From the NCBI GenBank assembly GCA_003696605.1, contig RFGV01000237.1, positions 1 to 34,236 on the forward strand: a stretch of DNA of 34,236 nucleotides, written 5' to 3'. Positions 1 through 8,875 of this stretch are shown here, in pieces. Under the pieces are notes generated by a model. The model searched no databases, was not told the DNA's origin, and saw only the letters and a list, made by a program, of their open reading frames with translations. Both the position numbers and the translations under genes were made by a program. This stretch comes from Chloroflexota bacterium (lineage in GTDB: Bacteria; Chloroflexota; Anaerolineae; Promineifilales; Promineifilaceae). Each line of letters opens with the position of its first letter. The first letter of the stretch is position 1.

Positions 1-1668
1 CGGTGGGAAGATTTTCTGGATGGCCTAAATACTTTTTCCACCCGGTTGCGCCATTGGGCCCAGGAAATTGCCCCAGAAGAAACGGCCGTTTCTCCAACCC
101 CAGCCCCATCAACCACTCCCGAAACCACCCCTGAAAACGACACACTCCTCATCATCAACAACACCGCCCCCCAAACCACCCCTCACAGACGAAGAAACAA
201 ACACCTGCCCGACATCTCCCTGCTGGAAGAAGGCGGCACACTTGCCCTGACAGACGAAGAAATAGACGAGAAAAAACGCATCATCGAACAAACCCTGGCC
301 GACTTTGGCCTGCCCGCCACAGTTACCCAAATTCGGCGTGGCCCCGCCGTCACCCAATTTGGCGTAGAACCCGGTTACATAGAACGCCCCGGTCCCGATG
401 GGCAACCCAAACAACAAAAAGTACGCGTTGGCCAGATTGCCGCCCTGCAAAAAGACCTCGCCCTAGCCCTCGCCGCACCCCGCTTACGCATCCAGGCCCC
501 TGTCCCCGGTCAGGGCGTGGTCGGAATCGAAGTTCCTAACGAAGCCGTCAGCATCGTGCGCCTGCGCCCCATCATCGAATCAGACGCATTCTACCAGCTC
601 AAATCCCCACTAGCCGTCGCCCTGGGCCAGGATGTCTCTGGCATACCCGTAGCCGTCGATCTGGCCAAAATGCCCCATCTGCTTATCGCCGGTACCACAG
701 GTTCCGGTAAATCAGTCTGTATGAATGCCCTGATTACCTGCCTGGTCTTCAACAACACACCGGATGAACTTAAACTCATTATGATTGACCCCAAAAAGGT
801 CGAACTCATTCGCTTTAACGGCCTGCCACACTTGATTGGCAATGTAGAAGTAGAAGCAGATCGGGCGGTAGGGGTATTGCGTTGGCTCACAGCCGAAATG
901 GACCGACGGTATGAACTATTTGCCAAAGTAGGTGTCCGCAACCTAAATGGCTATAACCGCAAAGTTAAACGCCAGAAAGAATACACCCCCTTGCCCTATA
1001 TCGCCGTTTTCATTGATGAACTGGCTGACCTGATGCACATTTATCCGGGCGATGTCGAACGAACGCTTTGTCGCCTGGCGCAAATGGCACGCGCCACAGG
1101 CATTCATCTGGTTGTGGCCACACAACGGCCGTCTACCGATGTTATCACTGGCCTTATCAAGGCTAACTTTCCAGCACGTATCTCCTTCGCCGTTGCCTCC
1201 GGCACAGATTCCCGCGTTATTTTGGATACGGTAGGCGCAGAACATCTATTGGGAAAAGGAGACATGCTCTTTCTGGGTCCGGAAGCCAGTGGTCCCATTC
1301 GCGTACAGGGTGTTTTCGTCAATGATACCGAAATTGAGCGTGTTGTTGCCCACTGGCAAAAAGCAATGCCGGACTTTGAACCACAACCCCCTCCCTGGGA
1401 AACACTCATTGCCCGTTTTGCCTTGCTGGAAGAAACAGACAGTTTACTGGAAGCAGCAATCGATCTGGCTCAAAAATATGACACCCTGTCAGCTTCATTT
1501 CTGCAACGACGTTTACGTATTGGTTATCCTCGTGCTGCTCGCATCATGGAACACCTCTATGAAATGGGGCTGGTAGAAGACCCCAAAACAGGTGGGAAAA
1601 CACGTCGCTCTCTGGTAGATGACGATGATGATGACCCCTTGGAAAAGTTCCTCTCGGAAAATAAATAA
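1..1668 (+). CDS. ftsK: DNA translocase FtsK/SpoIIIE, 5'-truncated by window edge
   Basis: Cytoplasmic motor of an FtsK/SpoIIIE DNA translocase, which pumps chromosomal DNA during division and terminus segregation. The frame is open to base 1, so the true start and the N-terminal membrane domain lie outside; about 555 residues are visible. A Pro/Thr-rich linker covers the first ~75 residues. Next come the alpha and beta motor domains, with Walker A GTTGSGKS at about 691-714 and a Walker B-like stretch ending IDELADL near 1010-1030. The C-terminal winged-helix gamma domain (about 1450-1620, containing LQRRLRIGYPRAARIMEHL) is the part that reads polar DNA motifs in known FtsK proteins. The tail has a run of six Asp from GAT/GAC repeats. 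The linker-coding DNA is extremely C-rich just after an ACGGCCGT copy at 82. The TTG at 46 is not the real start. Identity is secure. Confidence 0.96.
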   Translation, partial: RWEDFLDGLNTFSTRLRHWAQEIAPEETAVSPTPAPSTTPETTPENDTLLIINNTAPQTTPHRRRNKHLPDISLLEEGGTLALTDEEIDEKKRIIEQTLADFGLPATVTQIRRGPAVTQFGVEPGYIERPGPDGQPKQQKVRVGQIAALQKDLALALAAPRLRIQAPVPGQGVVGIEVPNEAVSIVRLRPIIESDAFYQLKSPLAVALGQDVSGIPVAVDLAKMPHLLIAGTTGSGKSVCMNALITCLVFNNTPDELKLIMIDPKKVELIRFNGLPHLIGNVEVEADRAVGVLRWLTAEMDRRYELFAKVGVRNLNGYNRKVKRQKEYTPLPYIAVFIDELADLMHIYPGDVERTLCRLAQMARATGIHLVVATQRPSTDVITGLIKANFPARISFAVASGTDSRVILDTVGAEHLLGKGDMLFLGPEASGPIRVQGVFVNDTEIERVVAHWQKAMPDFEPQPPPWETLIARFALLEETDSLLEAAIDLAQKYDTLSASFLQRRLRIGYPRAARIMEHLYEMGLVEDPKTGGKTRRSLVDDDDDDPLEKFLSENK

Positions 1669-1687
1669 TCCTCTCTCCGAATTGGGG

Positions 1688-1693
1688 TATAAT
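1688..1693 (+). promoter_or_regulatory. Possible -10 element for ctaA
   Basis: A perfect TATAAT lies 32 bases before the ctaA start, inside TGGGGTATAAT (1683-1693). The same 11-mer lies on the - strand before dnaG. No good -35 hexamer is seen at 16-18 bases, so this is a weak call from the -10 match and the short intergenic position. Confidence 0.35.
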
Positions 1694-1725
1694 CAGCTGC
1701 GAAAATTTATTGAGTAGAGAATAAC

Positions 1726-2679
1726 ATGACCCGATTCAGACGATTTACGATTTATGCCTGGCTGGTACTGGGCTACACGGTTTTGGTGATTTTATGGGGT
1801 GCATATGTGCGGGCTACCGGTTCTGGTGCAGGGTGTGGTAGTCATTGGCCGTTGTGCAATGGGCAGGTCATTCCTCGTGCCCCTGCTGTAGAAACGCTGG
1901 TTGAGTACTCACACCGGCTAACCAGTGCTTTTTCTGGTTTTTTGGTGTTGGGGCTGCTTTTTGGAGCTTTTCGGCTTTATCCAAAGGGGCATCCGGTGCG
2001 CCGGGGGGCGGTTTTATCTACGTTCTTTATTGTTACTGAGGGGCTTGTTGGTGCTGGTTTGGTGCTGTTTGAGCTGGTTGCTTATAATGAGTCGGCAGCA
2101 CGGGCAATGTGGGGGGCTGCACATCTGGTGAATACATTTTTGTTGCTGGCGGCGCTGACGCTGACGGTGTGGTGGGCAATGGGTGAACGGCCGTTGCGTT
2201 GGCGACAACAAGGTCATATCACCTGGTGGGTTGCCTCCAGTCTGGTAGCTGTACTTATATTGGGTGCCAGTGGGGCCATAACGGCATTAGGTGACACATT
2301 GTATCCTGCAACTTCATTAGCAGAAGGAATTCAACAGGATTTCTCCCCCACAGCCCATTTCCTGATTCGTTTACGGGTTTGGCATCCTACGCTGGCTATT
2401 CTCATTGGTCTTTATCTGGTCATTAGCAGCACGCTGATCTATCGTGCGCGCCCTAATCAACAAACGTTGGTATTTTCACGGATGCTTAAGGTGCTATATA
2501 TTGCTCAATTGCTGGCTGGTGCGTTGAATGTCTTTTTGTTGGCTCCGGTATGGATGCAGTTGGTGCATTTGTTGCTAGCGGATGTGGTGTGGATTACGCT
2601 GGTTATGTTAGCGGCAGCTGCCCTGGCAGAGAGTGTCCCAATTGCCGGGCAGGTGCCTGTTGTGCAACCAGGAGATTGA
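1726..2679 (+). CDS. ctaA: Heme A synthase (CtaA/Cox15 family)
   Basis: Integral membrane enzyme that oxidises the C8 methyl of heme O to the formyl group of heme A, the cofactor of aa3-type cytochrome oxidases. The 317-residue protein shows the family layout of two homologous four-helix halves. The first half has GAYVRATGSGAGCG followed by HWPLCNG, which gives the conserved extracytoplasmic cysteine pair, then the EYSHR motif with its heme-ligand His and a second His in AAHLVN. The second half has RVWHP and LVHLLLAD, supplying the other His pair. The length is typical of bacterial CtaA. The start follows a weak purine-rich GAGTAGAGAA. The DUF72 gene begins 12 bases after the stop, so the two are probably cotranscribed. 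The gene implies that a heme A oxidase is encoded elsewhere. Confidence 0.95.
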   Translation: MTRFRRFTIYAWLVLGYTVLVILWGAYVRATGSGAGCGSHWPLCNGQVIPRAPAVETLVEYSHRLTSAFSGFLVLGLLFGAFRLYPKGHPVRRGAVLSTFFIVTEGLVGAGLVLFELVAYNESAARAMWGAAHLVNTFLLLAALTLTVWWAMGERPLRWRQQGHITWWVASSLVAVLILGASGAITALGDTLYPATSLAEGIQQDFSPTAHFLIRLRVWHPTLAILIGLYLVISSTLIYRARPNQQTLVFSRMLKVLYIAQLLAGALNVFLLAPVWMQLVHLLLADVVWITLVMLAAAALAESVPIAGQVPVVQPGD

Positions 2680-2691
2680 TGGGAAACGGCC

Positions 2692-3477
2692 GTGACTAAC
2701 TGGTATATTGGCACAATGGGGTTTGCCTATAAGGCATGGCGGGGAGTTTTTTATCCTCCTGGCCTATCGCCACGAAATTATTTGGCTTATTATGCCAGTC
2801 GCTTTAATGCTGTGGAAATGGATTCCACTTTTTATGGTGTGCCAACGGCAGAGCGAGTTATGAGATGGACGGCTGTTTCCCCAGTTGGCTTTCGAATTTG
2901 TCCTAAAACCCCCCGTGCCATCACACACGATGCGTCTCTGGACAGAGGCATCATGTTAATGCAGACTTTCATTAAACAGATTCGCCTTTTAGGCAACTAC
3001 CTTGGCCCAATTCTTATCCAATTTCCTCCAAACTTCACCATCCAGAAATATAACCAATTGACCACCTTTTTGAAAACCTTGCCCCCAGATTTACAATTTG
3101 CCATAGAATTTCGGCATCCTTCGTGGGAACAACCAGAAACGGCCGAATTACTCCGTCAGCACAATATCTGTCAGGTAACCGCTGACTACATCTATATGCC
3201 CAAGCAAATCCACCGCACTACGAATTATCTATATCTTCGATTCCTCGGCCCGCACGGTCAGTTCGCCGACAAAAATAAGGAGCAACTAGATAAAACGGCC
3301 GAACTCAAACAATGGTGGCAAAAAATCCAACCACACCTCCCCCATATCCACACCATATACGCTTTCTTCAACAACGACTATGCTGGCTATTCACCAGCCA
3401 CCTGCAACCGATTTCGGGAAATTGTAGGAGAACCAACCACAGAAATCAATCAACCTCAACAAGGGCGCCTCTTTTAG
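2692..3477 (+). CDS. DUF72 (YecE-like) family protein
   Basis: Member of the DUF72/YecE family, TIM-barrel proteins of uncertain function. The 261 residues begin with the family's YIGTMGFAYKAWRGVFYP signature, continue with YYASRFNAVEMDSTFYG, and later contain ILIQFPPNF and AIEFRHPSW, all typical of the family. The C-terminal part has YAFFNNDYAGYSPATC, close to the usual F.N...GyA..NA motif. The start is a GTG lying inside an ACGGCCGT palindrome (2686-2693). An ATG at 2679 is out of frame, and GGAG at 2671-2674 is rather distant. The coding strand is T/G-rich in the first third and strongly C/A-rich in the last third. It follows ctaA closely and converges on nuoN. No specific function can be assigned. 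Confidence 0.9.
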   Translation: MTNWYIGTMGFAYKAWRGVFYPPGLSPRNYLAYYASRFNAVEMDSTFYGVPTAERVMRWTAVSPVGFRICPKTPRAITHDASLDRGIMLMQTFIKQIRLLGNYLGPILIQFPPNFTIQKYNQLTTFLKTLPPDLQFAIEFRHPSWEQPETAELLRQHNICQVTADYIYMPKQIHRTTNYLYLRFLGPHGQFADKNKEQLDKTAELKQWWQKIQPHLPHIHTIYAFFNNDYAGYSPATCNRFREIVGEPTTEINQPQQGRLF

Positions 3478-3520
3478 TCAGAGCATCACAACTGTACAGA
3501 CACATTCCCTGCCAGAAATC

Positions 3521-3550
3521 AAAAAGGGGAACGGCCGAAACCATTCCCCT
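3521..3550 (-). terminator. Rho-independent terminator of nuoN
   Basis: On the - strand a 10-bp stem (arms 3541-3550 and 3525-3534, one G.U pair) closes a TTTCGG loop and runs into a T tract (A3521-3525 on +). It begins 30 bases past the nuoN stop. The hairpin contains an edge variant, ACGGCCGA, of the iterated palindrome. Confidence 0.8.
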
Positions 3551-3579
3551 GATTCCACACATACTATTCAGGCGAAAAA

Positions 3580-5052
3580 TCAACCACCCGCCACCATTTG
3601 CACTGTCTGCAAAGCGGCATCCCGTGCCATATCAAACCACGGCCCCGGCAACAAGCCTAAAACCAGCGTTGCCAATGCTGTCAGGCCAACCGTCCATACC
3701 AACGCCCGGTTAGCTACCACTTCCCCTTCGCCATCATACATATACATCAGGTACACAACCCGCAGATAATAATAGCCGGAAATCACACTCGTGATCACAC
3801 CTACAATAGCCAGCCACAACAAATCCGCTTCAATCGCCGCCCGGAACACATAAAACTTACCCGAAAAACCACCCGTTGGCGGCACACCAGTCAGCGAAAG
3901 CATAAAATAAGCCATTGCCAATGCCAACCAGGGACGACGCTTACCCAATCCCTTGTAATCATCCAGCATCACCCCTTCACCTTGCTTGTGCTCCAGGGCA
4001 ATCACCACAGCAAACGCACCCAGGTTGGTAAACAAATAAGCCAACATATAGAAGAGTGCTGCACTAACCCCATCAGGGCTATTGACACTGGCAGCTACTG
4101 CAATCATGATGTAACCAGCATGGGCAATGCTGGAGTAAGCCAACATCCGTTTGATATTAGGCTGGACAATAGCTACCACATTCCCCACGATAAGGGTTAG
4201 AGTAGCCACCCCGGCAACGGCTGGAACCCAGGCTTCACCCAATTGTGGCAAAGCGGCTACAAATACACGCAACATGGCAGCAAATCCACCAACTTTTGCC
4301 CCAACAGACATAAAAGCAGTAACTGTTGTTGGCGCACCTTCATAAACATCTGGTGTCCACATATGGAAGGGAGCAGCGGCAACCTTGAATGCAAAACCAA
4401 CTATCAACATGGCCGTTGCTACCAACCCCAACATGCCTGCATCGCTTATTCGTTCTAATACCAGTGGTAAGGATGTGGTACCGGTGGAACCATATGTGAG
4501 GGCAATACCAAATACAAAAATACTGGATGAAAACGCCCCTAACAGGAAATATTTCATGGCTGACTCTTCGGAATCGGGGCGTGGCCAGGCAAATCCAGAC
4601 AAAATGTAAAGGGGGATAGATAGCAATTCCAATGCCAGAAAGACCAAAATGAGGTCATTGGCCATCCCCATTAGCATCATGCCGCTAACGGAAAAGAGTA
4701 GCAGCATGTAATACTCTGGGCGGTCTAGTCCGGTTCGCCGCAGGTAATGAATGGAGATAAGTACAGTTAAGATGCCGGTTAATAAAAAGATGATGTTGAG
4801 GAAGGTGGCAAAGTTGTCCACCACTACCATTGGGGCGCCACCTTTGGGGGTAAATGTGCCGCCGTTGTATCCCCACAGGCCTATTGTTTGTATCAGGGCC
4901 AGCACCAGGCCAAGCATGGTAAGCCAAGGCGCCCAACTCTTCTTTTCTTCTGGAATAAAGAATTCGGCAAGCATGAGGAGCATGCCCCACCCAGTTACAA
5001 TTAAAACGGGTAATACGATTAACAGGTTTAACGAAGGAACTTGAAACTCCAT
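3580..5052 (-). CDS. nuoN: NADH-quinone oxidoreductase subunit N
   Basis: Antiporter-like membrane subunit of respiratory complex I, one of the three large proton-channel subunits. The 490 residues are almost wholly hydrophobic (about 14 helices). They include the family stretches KVAAAPFHMWTPDVYEGAPT, with the channel lysine, and NIKRMLAYSSIAHAGYIM. I place the start at ATG 5052, giving MEFQVPSLNLL. The open frame continues 54 codons upstream, but that extension is hydrophilic, Cys-containing and unlike the family. The - strand has AAAAGG about 10 bases before this ATG. Unlike nuoA-M, this gene stands apart: about 4.8 kb and four other genes separate it from nuoM. It has its own terminator, so it must be expressed separately while working in the same complex. 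Confidence 0.95.
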   Translation of the reverse strand: MEFQVPSLNLLIVLPVLIVTGWGMLLMLAEFFIPEEKKSWAPWLTMLGLVLALIQTIGLWGYNGGTFTPKGGAPMVVVDNFATFLNIIFLLTGILTVLISIHYLRRTGLDRPEYYMLLLFSVSGMMLMGMANDLILVFLALELLSIPLYILSGFAWPRPDSEESAMKYFLLGAFSSSIFVFGIALTYGSTGTTSLPLVLERISDAGMLGLVATAMLIVGFAFKVAAAPFHMWTPDVYEGAPTTVTAFMSVGAKVGGFAAMLRVFVAALPQLGEAWVPAVAGVATLTLIVGNVVAIVQPNIKRMLAYSSIAHAGYIMIAVAASVNSPDGVSAALFYMLAYLFTNLGAFAVVIALEHKQGEGVMLDDYKGLGKRRPWLALAMAYFMLSLTGVPPTGGFSGKFYVFRAAIEADLLWLAIVGVITSVISGYYYLRVVYLMYMYDGEGEVVANRALVWTVGLTALATLVLGLLPGPWFDMARDAALQTVQMVAGG

Positions 5053-5350
5053 ATTGTCATGCCTTTTGTTCGCGCTTTTTTTCACGATCATACCACAATT
5101 GCGGCAAATGGGAAAAAAACGGAACTGTTTGTTGTAAGTAAAAATTAGAGGGGTAAGGGCGTCTAATGGGTGCATGGGGGTAGATAGTAAACGAAATGGT
5201 AACTGTTTGTTCACGAAATGGTTACTGGAAAACGGCCGTTTCTTTCTATCCTATTATGTACCGGTATTGTCCATTTTGTTGACAAATTCGTTTTGGCAAT
5301 TGTTTTGTGACCCATTGACAAGCCACAAAACACAATAAAGGAGTTCTCGA
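5053..5350. other. Divergent intergenic region nuoN / doxX-like
   Basis: This 298-base gap between divergent genes must hold both promoters. It contains an ACGGCCGT copy (5232-5239), two TTGACAA repeats (5279-5285 and 5315-5321) and an inverted repeat TTGTC-N9-GACAA (5267-5285). No convincing -10 partner lies at the right distance on +, so the promoters are not pinned down. GC skew switches near the palindrome: the 60 bases on its left have 18 G and 6 C. Confidence 0.4.
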
Positions 5351-5836
5351 ATGGATATTTTTAATTTCCTCACTGTGTCCCAATGGCTGGCTCTTTTGCG
5401 GATTGGCATTGGGTTGTGGTGGCTAAAGAGTGTTTTGCACAAACCGTTACGTCAATTTGTGAGTGGTCAAATGGTGAATTGGACATTGGCACTGGCAGAA
5501 AATCATCCTGTACCTGCGTATGGGCGATTAATTCGAGGGCTGGTTGAGCCGAATGCGTCCTGGTTCCCATATCTGATTTTGGTGGGAGAAACGGCCGTTG
5601 CTATCGGTCTTATCTTTGGCCTCTTCACCCCACTCTCCCTCATCGTGGCCATCTTTCTCAACCTGAACTACATCAGCCTGGCAGGCGTTCGCCCCAAGGA
5701 TATCAACATCAACAAAGCTTATCAGTGTGAACAGGGACAAAACTGGAATATGCTCATTGCAGAAATCGTCTTGCTGGTAACAGCGGCTGGTTCAGTATGG
5801 AGCCTGGATAGTGTACTGGGTATCTTTGGTGCGTAA
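5351..5836 (+). CDS. DoxX-like small membrane protein
   Basis: A 161-residue membrane protein with about four predicted helices, resembling the DoxX / TQO small-subunit DoxD-like group. Visible cues are the N-terminal WLALLRIGIGLWWLKSVLHK segment, then PYLILVGETAVAIGLIFGLF and PLSLIVAIFLNLNYISL. Members of this superfamily occur with thiosulfate:quinone oxidoreductase, thioredoxin-like proteins and stress membrane proteins, but many are uncharacterised, so no reaction is claimed. The start is supported by AAAGGAG eight bases before the ATG. The ACGGCCGT at 5591 encodes TAV in a membrane segment and is a sharp GC-skew switch. The DUF5996 gene starts 29 bases after the stop, so the pair is probably an operon. 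Confidence 0.75.
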   Translation: MDIFNFLTVSQWLALLRIGIGLWWLKSVLHKPLRQFVSGQMVNWTLALAENHPVPAYGRLIRGLVEPNASWFPYLILVGETAVAIGLIFGLFTPLSLIVAIFLNLNYISLAGVRPKDININKAYQCEQGQNWNMLIAEIVLLVTAAGSVWSLDSVLGIFGA

Positions 5837-5865
5837 ATATATTCAAACAAAAAAAGGAGTCTCGT

Positions 5866-6699
5866 ATGACTACACGTCAATTATTCCCCTCATTGGCCGG
5901 GTTTGAACCTACCCGCAAAACTTTACACCTGTATGCAAATGCAGTTGGCGTTATTCCCCGAGCACATGGCATTGCGCACCCTAAATGGTGGCACATCAGC
6001 CTAAAAATACGGCCGGATGGACTGGTTACTGACAATATACCATTGCCACATGGTGGGTCATTCTTTTTGCGAATGGATCTCATTCATCATGTTATTCACC
6101 TGACCACAAGCACTGGGGATGATTTGACATTTAGCATGACAGCGGGACTAACGGCCACTCAAATGGGAGAAAAGCTGATTGCAGCCGTAGCAGATTTGGG
6201 GTTACGGGCGGAGTATGCACGGGAAAAGTTTGAGAATGATGAGCCGCGTGTTTATGAACCGGATAAAGCTGTCGCATTTTTTACGGCCGTTACCAACGCC
6301 GATCTGGTATTTAAGCGGCATCAGTCCATTTTGGACGGAAATTATGGACCTGTACAACTTTGGCCACACGGTTTTGACCTGGCGTTTGAGTGGTTTGGAA
6401 CGCGCACGGAAACGTATGAGGAGCATGGAGAAGTCAAGACATACCCCTCACAACTTAATCTGGGGTTCTATCCCGGTAATGAGCATACCGAACCATATTT
6501 TTATTCTAATCCCTGGCCATTTGAGGCGGACAAACTCCTGGACAAGCCTTTACCTAAAGGAGCGCGTTGGTTTACGGAAGGCTGGCAAGGTTCTATTTTC
6601 CCGTATTCAGAACTGGAAGGGGACGAAAATGCGGCCGAGCGGCTTTTGACGTATGCACGAACGGTATATGAAGTAGCTGCGCCCACGTTATTGGCTTGA
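5866..6699 (+). CDS. DUF5996 family protein
   Basis: A soluble 277-residue protein that I recognise as DUF5996-like. It has an N-terminal TLHLYANAVGVIPRA stretch, then HPKWWHISLKIRPDGLVT, then a C-terminal part with FDLAFEWFGTR and GFYPGNEHTEPYFYSNPWPF, which matches my recollection of this family of unknown function. There is no signal peptide or membrane helix. The start follows AAAAAAGGAG, well spaced before the ATG. It is the second gene after the DoxX-like gene and is followed by a strong terminator, so the transcription unit ends here. The ACGGCCGT at 6283 encodes TAV. I know of no biochemical role. Confidence 0.8.
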   Translation: MTTRQLFPSLAGFEPTRKTLHLYANAVGVIPRAHGIAHPKWWHISLKIRPDGLVTDNIPLPHGGSFFLRMDLIHHVIHLTTSTGDDLTFSMTAGLTATQMGEKLIAAVADLGLRAEYAREKFENDEPRVYEPDKAVAFFTAVTNADLVFKRHQSILDGNYGPVQLWPHGFDLAFEWFGTRTETYEEHGEVKTYPSQLNLGFYPGNEHTEPYFYSNPWPFEADKLLDKPLPKGARWFTEGWQGSIFPYSELEGDENAAERLLTYARTVYEVAAPTLLA

Positions 6700-6746
6700 A
6701 TGTTTCGTGTTGGCTGGCTGGTTAATACCAGCTTACCTCCTGTGTT

Positions 6747-6780
6747 CCCCTTCTGTCCTTCGGGATAGAAGGGGATTTTT
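6747..6780 (+). terminator. Rho-independent terminator after DUF5996 gene
   Basis: A 12-bp stem (6747-6758 with 6763-6774, one G.U pair) closes a TTCG tetraloop and is followed by ATTTTT. It ends the doxX-DUF5996 unit. Its T tract overlaps the stop codon of the converging molybdopterin oxidoreductase gene. Confidence 0.93.
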
Positions 6781-8866
6781 ATTCGGTGCTGACAGGTCTT
6801 ATCCAAACACGATTGCTATGGAAAGTGCTCTGACCAGCCATATCGCCTAAGGCGTCGGAGGTTGTCCAGTTGATGTTACGGCCGTTTCCCAGTTTGCTCC
6901 ACCTGCCCTTGGGAGAGGCTAACACACCAGGACGTACATCTTCAGTGACTACAGCTTTTAGCTCACACCAGCCACGACCATTTTCCACAATGACACGATC
7001 TCCGTGCTGAATTCCTCTGGCAAGGGCGTCTTGGGGGTGAATTTCTACAAATGGTTCACCTTCGCGCTGCAACAAATCAGGCTGATTGGCCATGCTGCTG
7101 GTAACAAAATGATGAGCCGCACCAGAGAGGAGGATAAGAGATTGGTCTGGGGAGAAACGGCCGTTTACCGTCGCTCCCTCTTGGCCTCCCCCATCATCCA
7201 TAGGCGACCAGGCAGGCAAAGGATCTAGCCCTCTGTCCGCAAGCGTTTGCGAATATAACTCTACCTTACCACTGGGAGTGGGGAAACGGCCATCCGCAAA
7301 TGGAACTTCTGGCTCGAACTGTAATGGAATGTATGATTCTGCCTGCAAACGTTCCAGGGTCACATCCCTTAAAGCTGGATTGGAAACGGCCGTAGCCGCC
7401 AACACCTCCGCAATCACCTCATCTGGCGACTGGAACAACCACGATTCAGTAAAACCCATTTCACGGGCTAACAAGCCCATCACTTCCCAATTACTCTTAG
7501 CTTCACCTAGCGGAGCAATAGCCGGACGATTATATCCCAACACAGTATGCCCATACGCCTTGTGCAAATCAGTCTGCTCCAATTGAGAGGTCGCGGGCAA
7601 AACAATATCAGCAAATTCGGCCGTGTCCGTCATAAACAACTCATGCACCACCGTAAACAAATCCTCTCGTTGCAAACCAGCCACCACACGCCCCGCATTG
7701 GGCGCAATCGCTGCCGGATTAGACCCAAACACATACAACGACATAATCGGTGGATCAGTCACCTCACCCAACAATGCTGCCCCCAATCGGTTCATATTCA
7801 CCCATCGTCCCGGCGGGGGGCATTCCGACCAATGATTAACAGCCTCATCATCCCACTGCAAATAACCACTGGTACTATACGCCAACCCTCCCCCACGCAC
7901 ACCATATTGACCAGTTATCGCTGGTAACACACAAATTGCCCGTACTGTTTGCCCCCCATTACGATGACGCTGCAAACCATCAGCAATCTTAATCAACGCC
8001 GGTGTCGTCGTAGCATACAAACGAGCCAATTCAATAATATCCGCCACAGAAATACCAGTTATTTCAGCCACACGCTCTGGTGGATATTCAGCCAATCTCT
8101 CTTTTAGTGCTGGCCAACCAACAGTGTGCGTCATCAACCACGCCTCATTATGCCATCCTTCCCGCACAATCACATGCGCCAGTCCCAAGGCCAAAGCGCC
8201 ATCAGTTGCCGGTTTGGGCGCAATATGCCAGTCAGCCCCTTTGGCCGTGCGAGTACGACGTGGATCGATAACAATCAGCTTGCATCCTGCCCGTTGGGCA
8301 TCTTTCAGATGAGGCATAAAGTGAGGGGCAGTACTAACTGGATTGTGCCCCCAAATAATCACCAGGCGACTGTCACGAACATGGTGATAGGGTGGGCTAT
8401 GCCTGACCCCTAACGTACAAGTCACAGCAAATTCGGCAGCTGCCCCACAAATAGCCCGATCCAGTTGGCTGGCTCCTAGCCGATTCCAAAAGCGAGCACT
8501 GCTCACTGTCATCTGTACCAGGCCGAGTGTACCACTATAACTATACGGTAAAACTGCTTCAGATCCGTATTGCCTGATAATTTCACGCCAGCGGTGGCCA
8601 ATTTCAGCAATAGCTTCTTGCCAGCTAATACGTTTCCACTGACCACTTCCCTTTGGCCCAGTGCGCCGTAATGGATATAACAGGCGGTCGGGATGATAGA
8701 CGTGGTTAAGATACGGCCGTACCTTTGCACACAACCACCCTTGTGTAACAGGATGTTCCGAATCTGCATAAAATCGACGAATACGGCCGTTTTCCACCTC
8801 AGCCACAAACCCACAAGTATCCGGACAATCATGCGGACACACACCCCTAACCCGTTGCACAGCCAT
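6779..8866 (-). CDS. Molybdopterin-dependent oxidoreductase (formate dehydrogenase/DMSO reductase family)
   Basis: A single-subunit-sized (695 aa) member of the molybdopterin oxidoreductase family. The N-terminus binds a [4Fe-4S] cluster: Cys10, Cys14 and Cys18 in VCPHDCPDTC, and Cys46 in GWLCAKVRP. Molybdopterin-binding signatures follow, including VIWGHNPVSTAPHF, LIVIDPRRTRTAKGADW and VLPATSQLEQTD. The C-terminal molydop-binding barrel starts near LILLSGAAHHF. Cys140 in RAICGAAAEF is at the place where formate dehydrogenases carry the metal-ligand Sec/Cys; that is inference. There is no Tat signal, so it is probably cytoplasmic. The start is ATG 8866, four bases after a perfect AGGAGG; a GTG at 8869 is too close. 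The phosphoesterase gene ends 9 bases upstream, so the two are probably cotranscribed. The substrate is unknown. Confidence 0.9.
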   Translation of the reverse strand: MAVQRVRGVCPHDCPDTCGFVAEVENGRIRRFYADSEHPVTQGWLCAKVRPYLNHVYHPDRLLYPLRRTGPKGSGQWKRISWQEAIAEIGHRWREIIRQYGSEAVLPYSYSGTLGLVQMTVSSARFWNRLGASQLDRAICGAAAEFAVTCTLGVRHSPPYHHVRDSRLVIIWGHNPVSTAPHFMPHLKDAQRAGCKLIVIDPRRTRTAKGADWHIAPKPATDGALALGLAHVIVREGWHNEAWLMTHTVGWPALKERLAEYPPERVAEITGISVADIIELARLYATTTPALIKIADGLQRHRNGGQTVRAICVLPAITGQYGVRGGGLAYSTSGYLQWDDEAVNHWSECPPPGRWVNMNRLGAALLGEVTDPPIMSLYVFGSNPAAIAPNAGRVVAGLQREDLFTVVHELFMTDTAEFADIVLPATSQLEQTDLHKAYGHTVLGYNRPAIAPLGEAKSNWEVMGLLAREMGFTESWLFQSPDEVIAEVLAATAVSNPALRDVTLERLQAESYIPLQFEPEVPFADGRFPTPSGKVELYSQTLADRGLDPLPAWSPMDDGGGQEGATVNGRFSPDQSLILLSGAAHHFVTSSMANQPDLLQREGEPFVEIHPQDALARGIQHGDRVIVENGRGWCELKAVVTEDVRPGVLASPKGRWSKLGNGRNINWTTSDALGDMAGQSTFHSNRVWIRPVSTE

Positions 8867-8875
8867 CACACCTCC

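Noticed and set aside
1618-1640. GAT repeat at the end of ftsK as a microsatellite
   Set aside because: It is short and simply encodes an Asp-rich tail; no sign of a repeat locus.
5279-5320. TTGACA hexamers as -35 boxes of the doxX-like gene
   Set aside because: No reasonable -10 lies 16-18 bases downstream of either copy.
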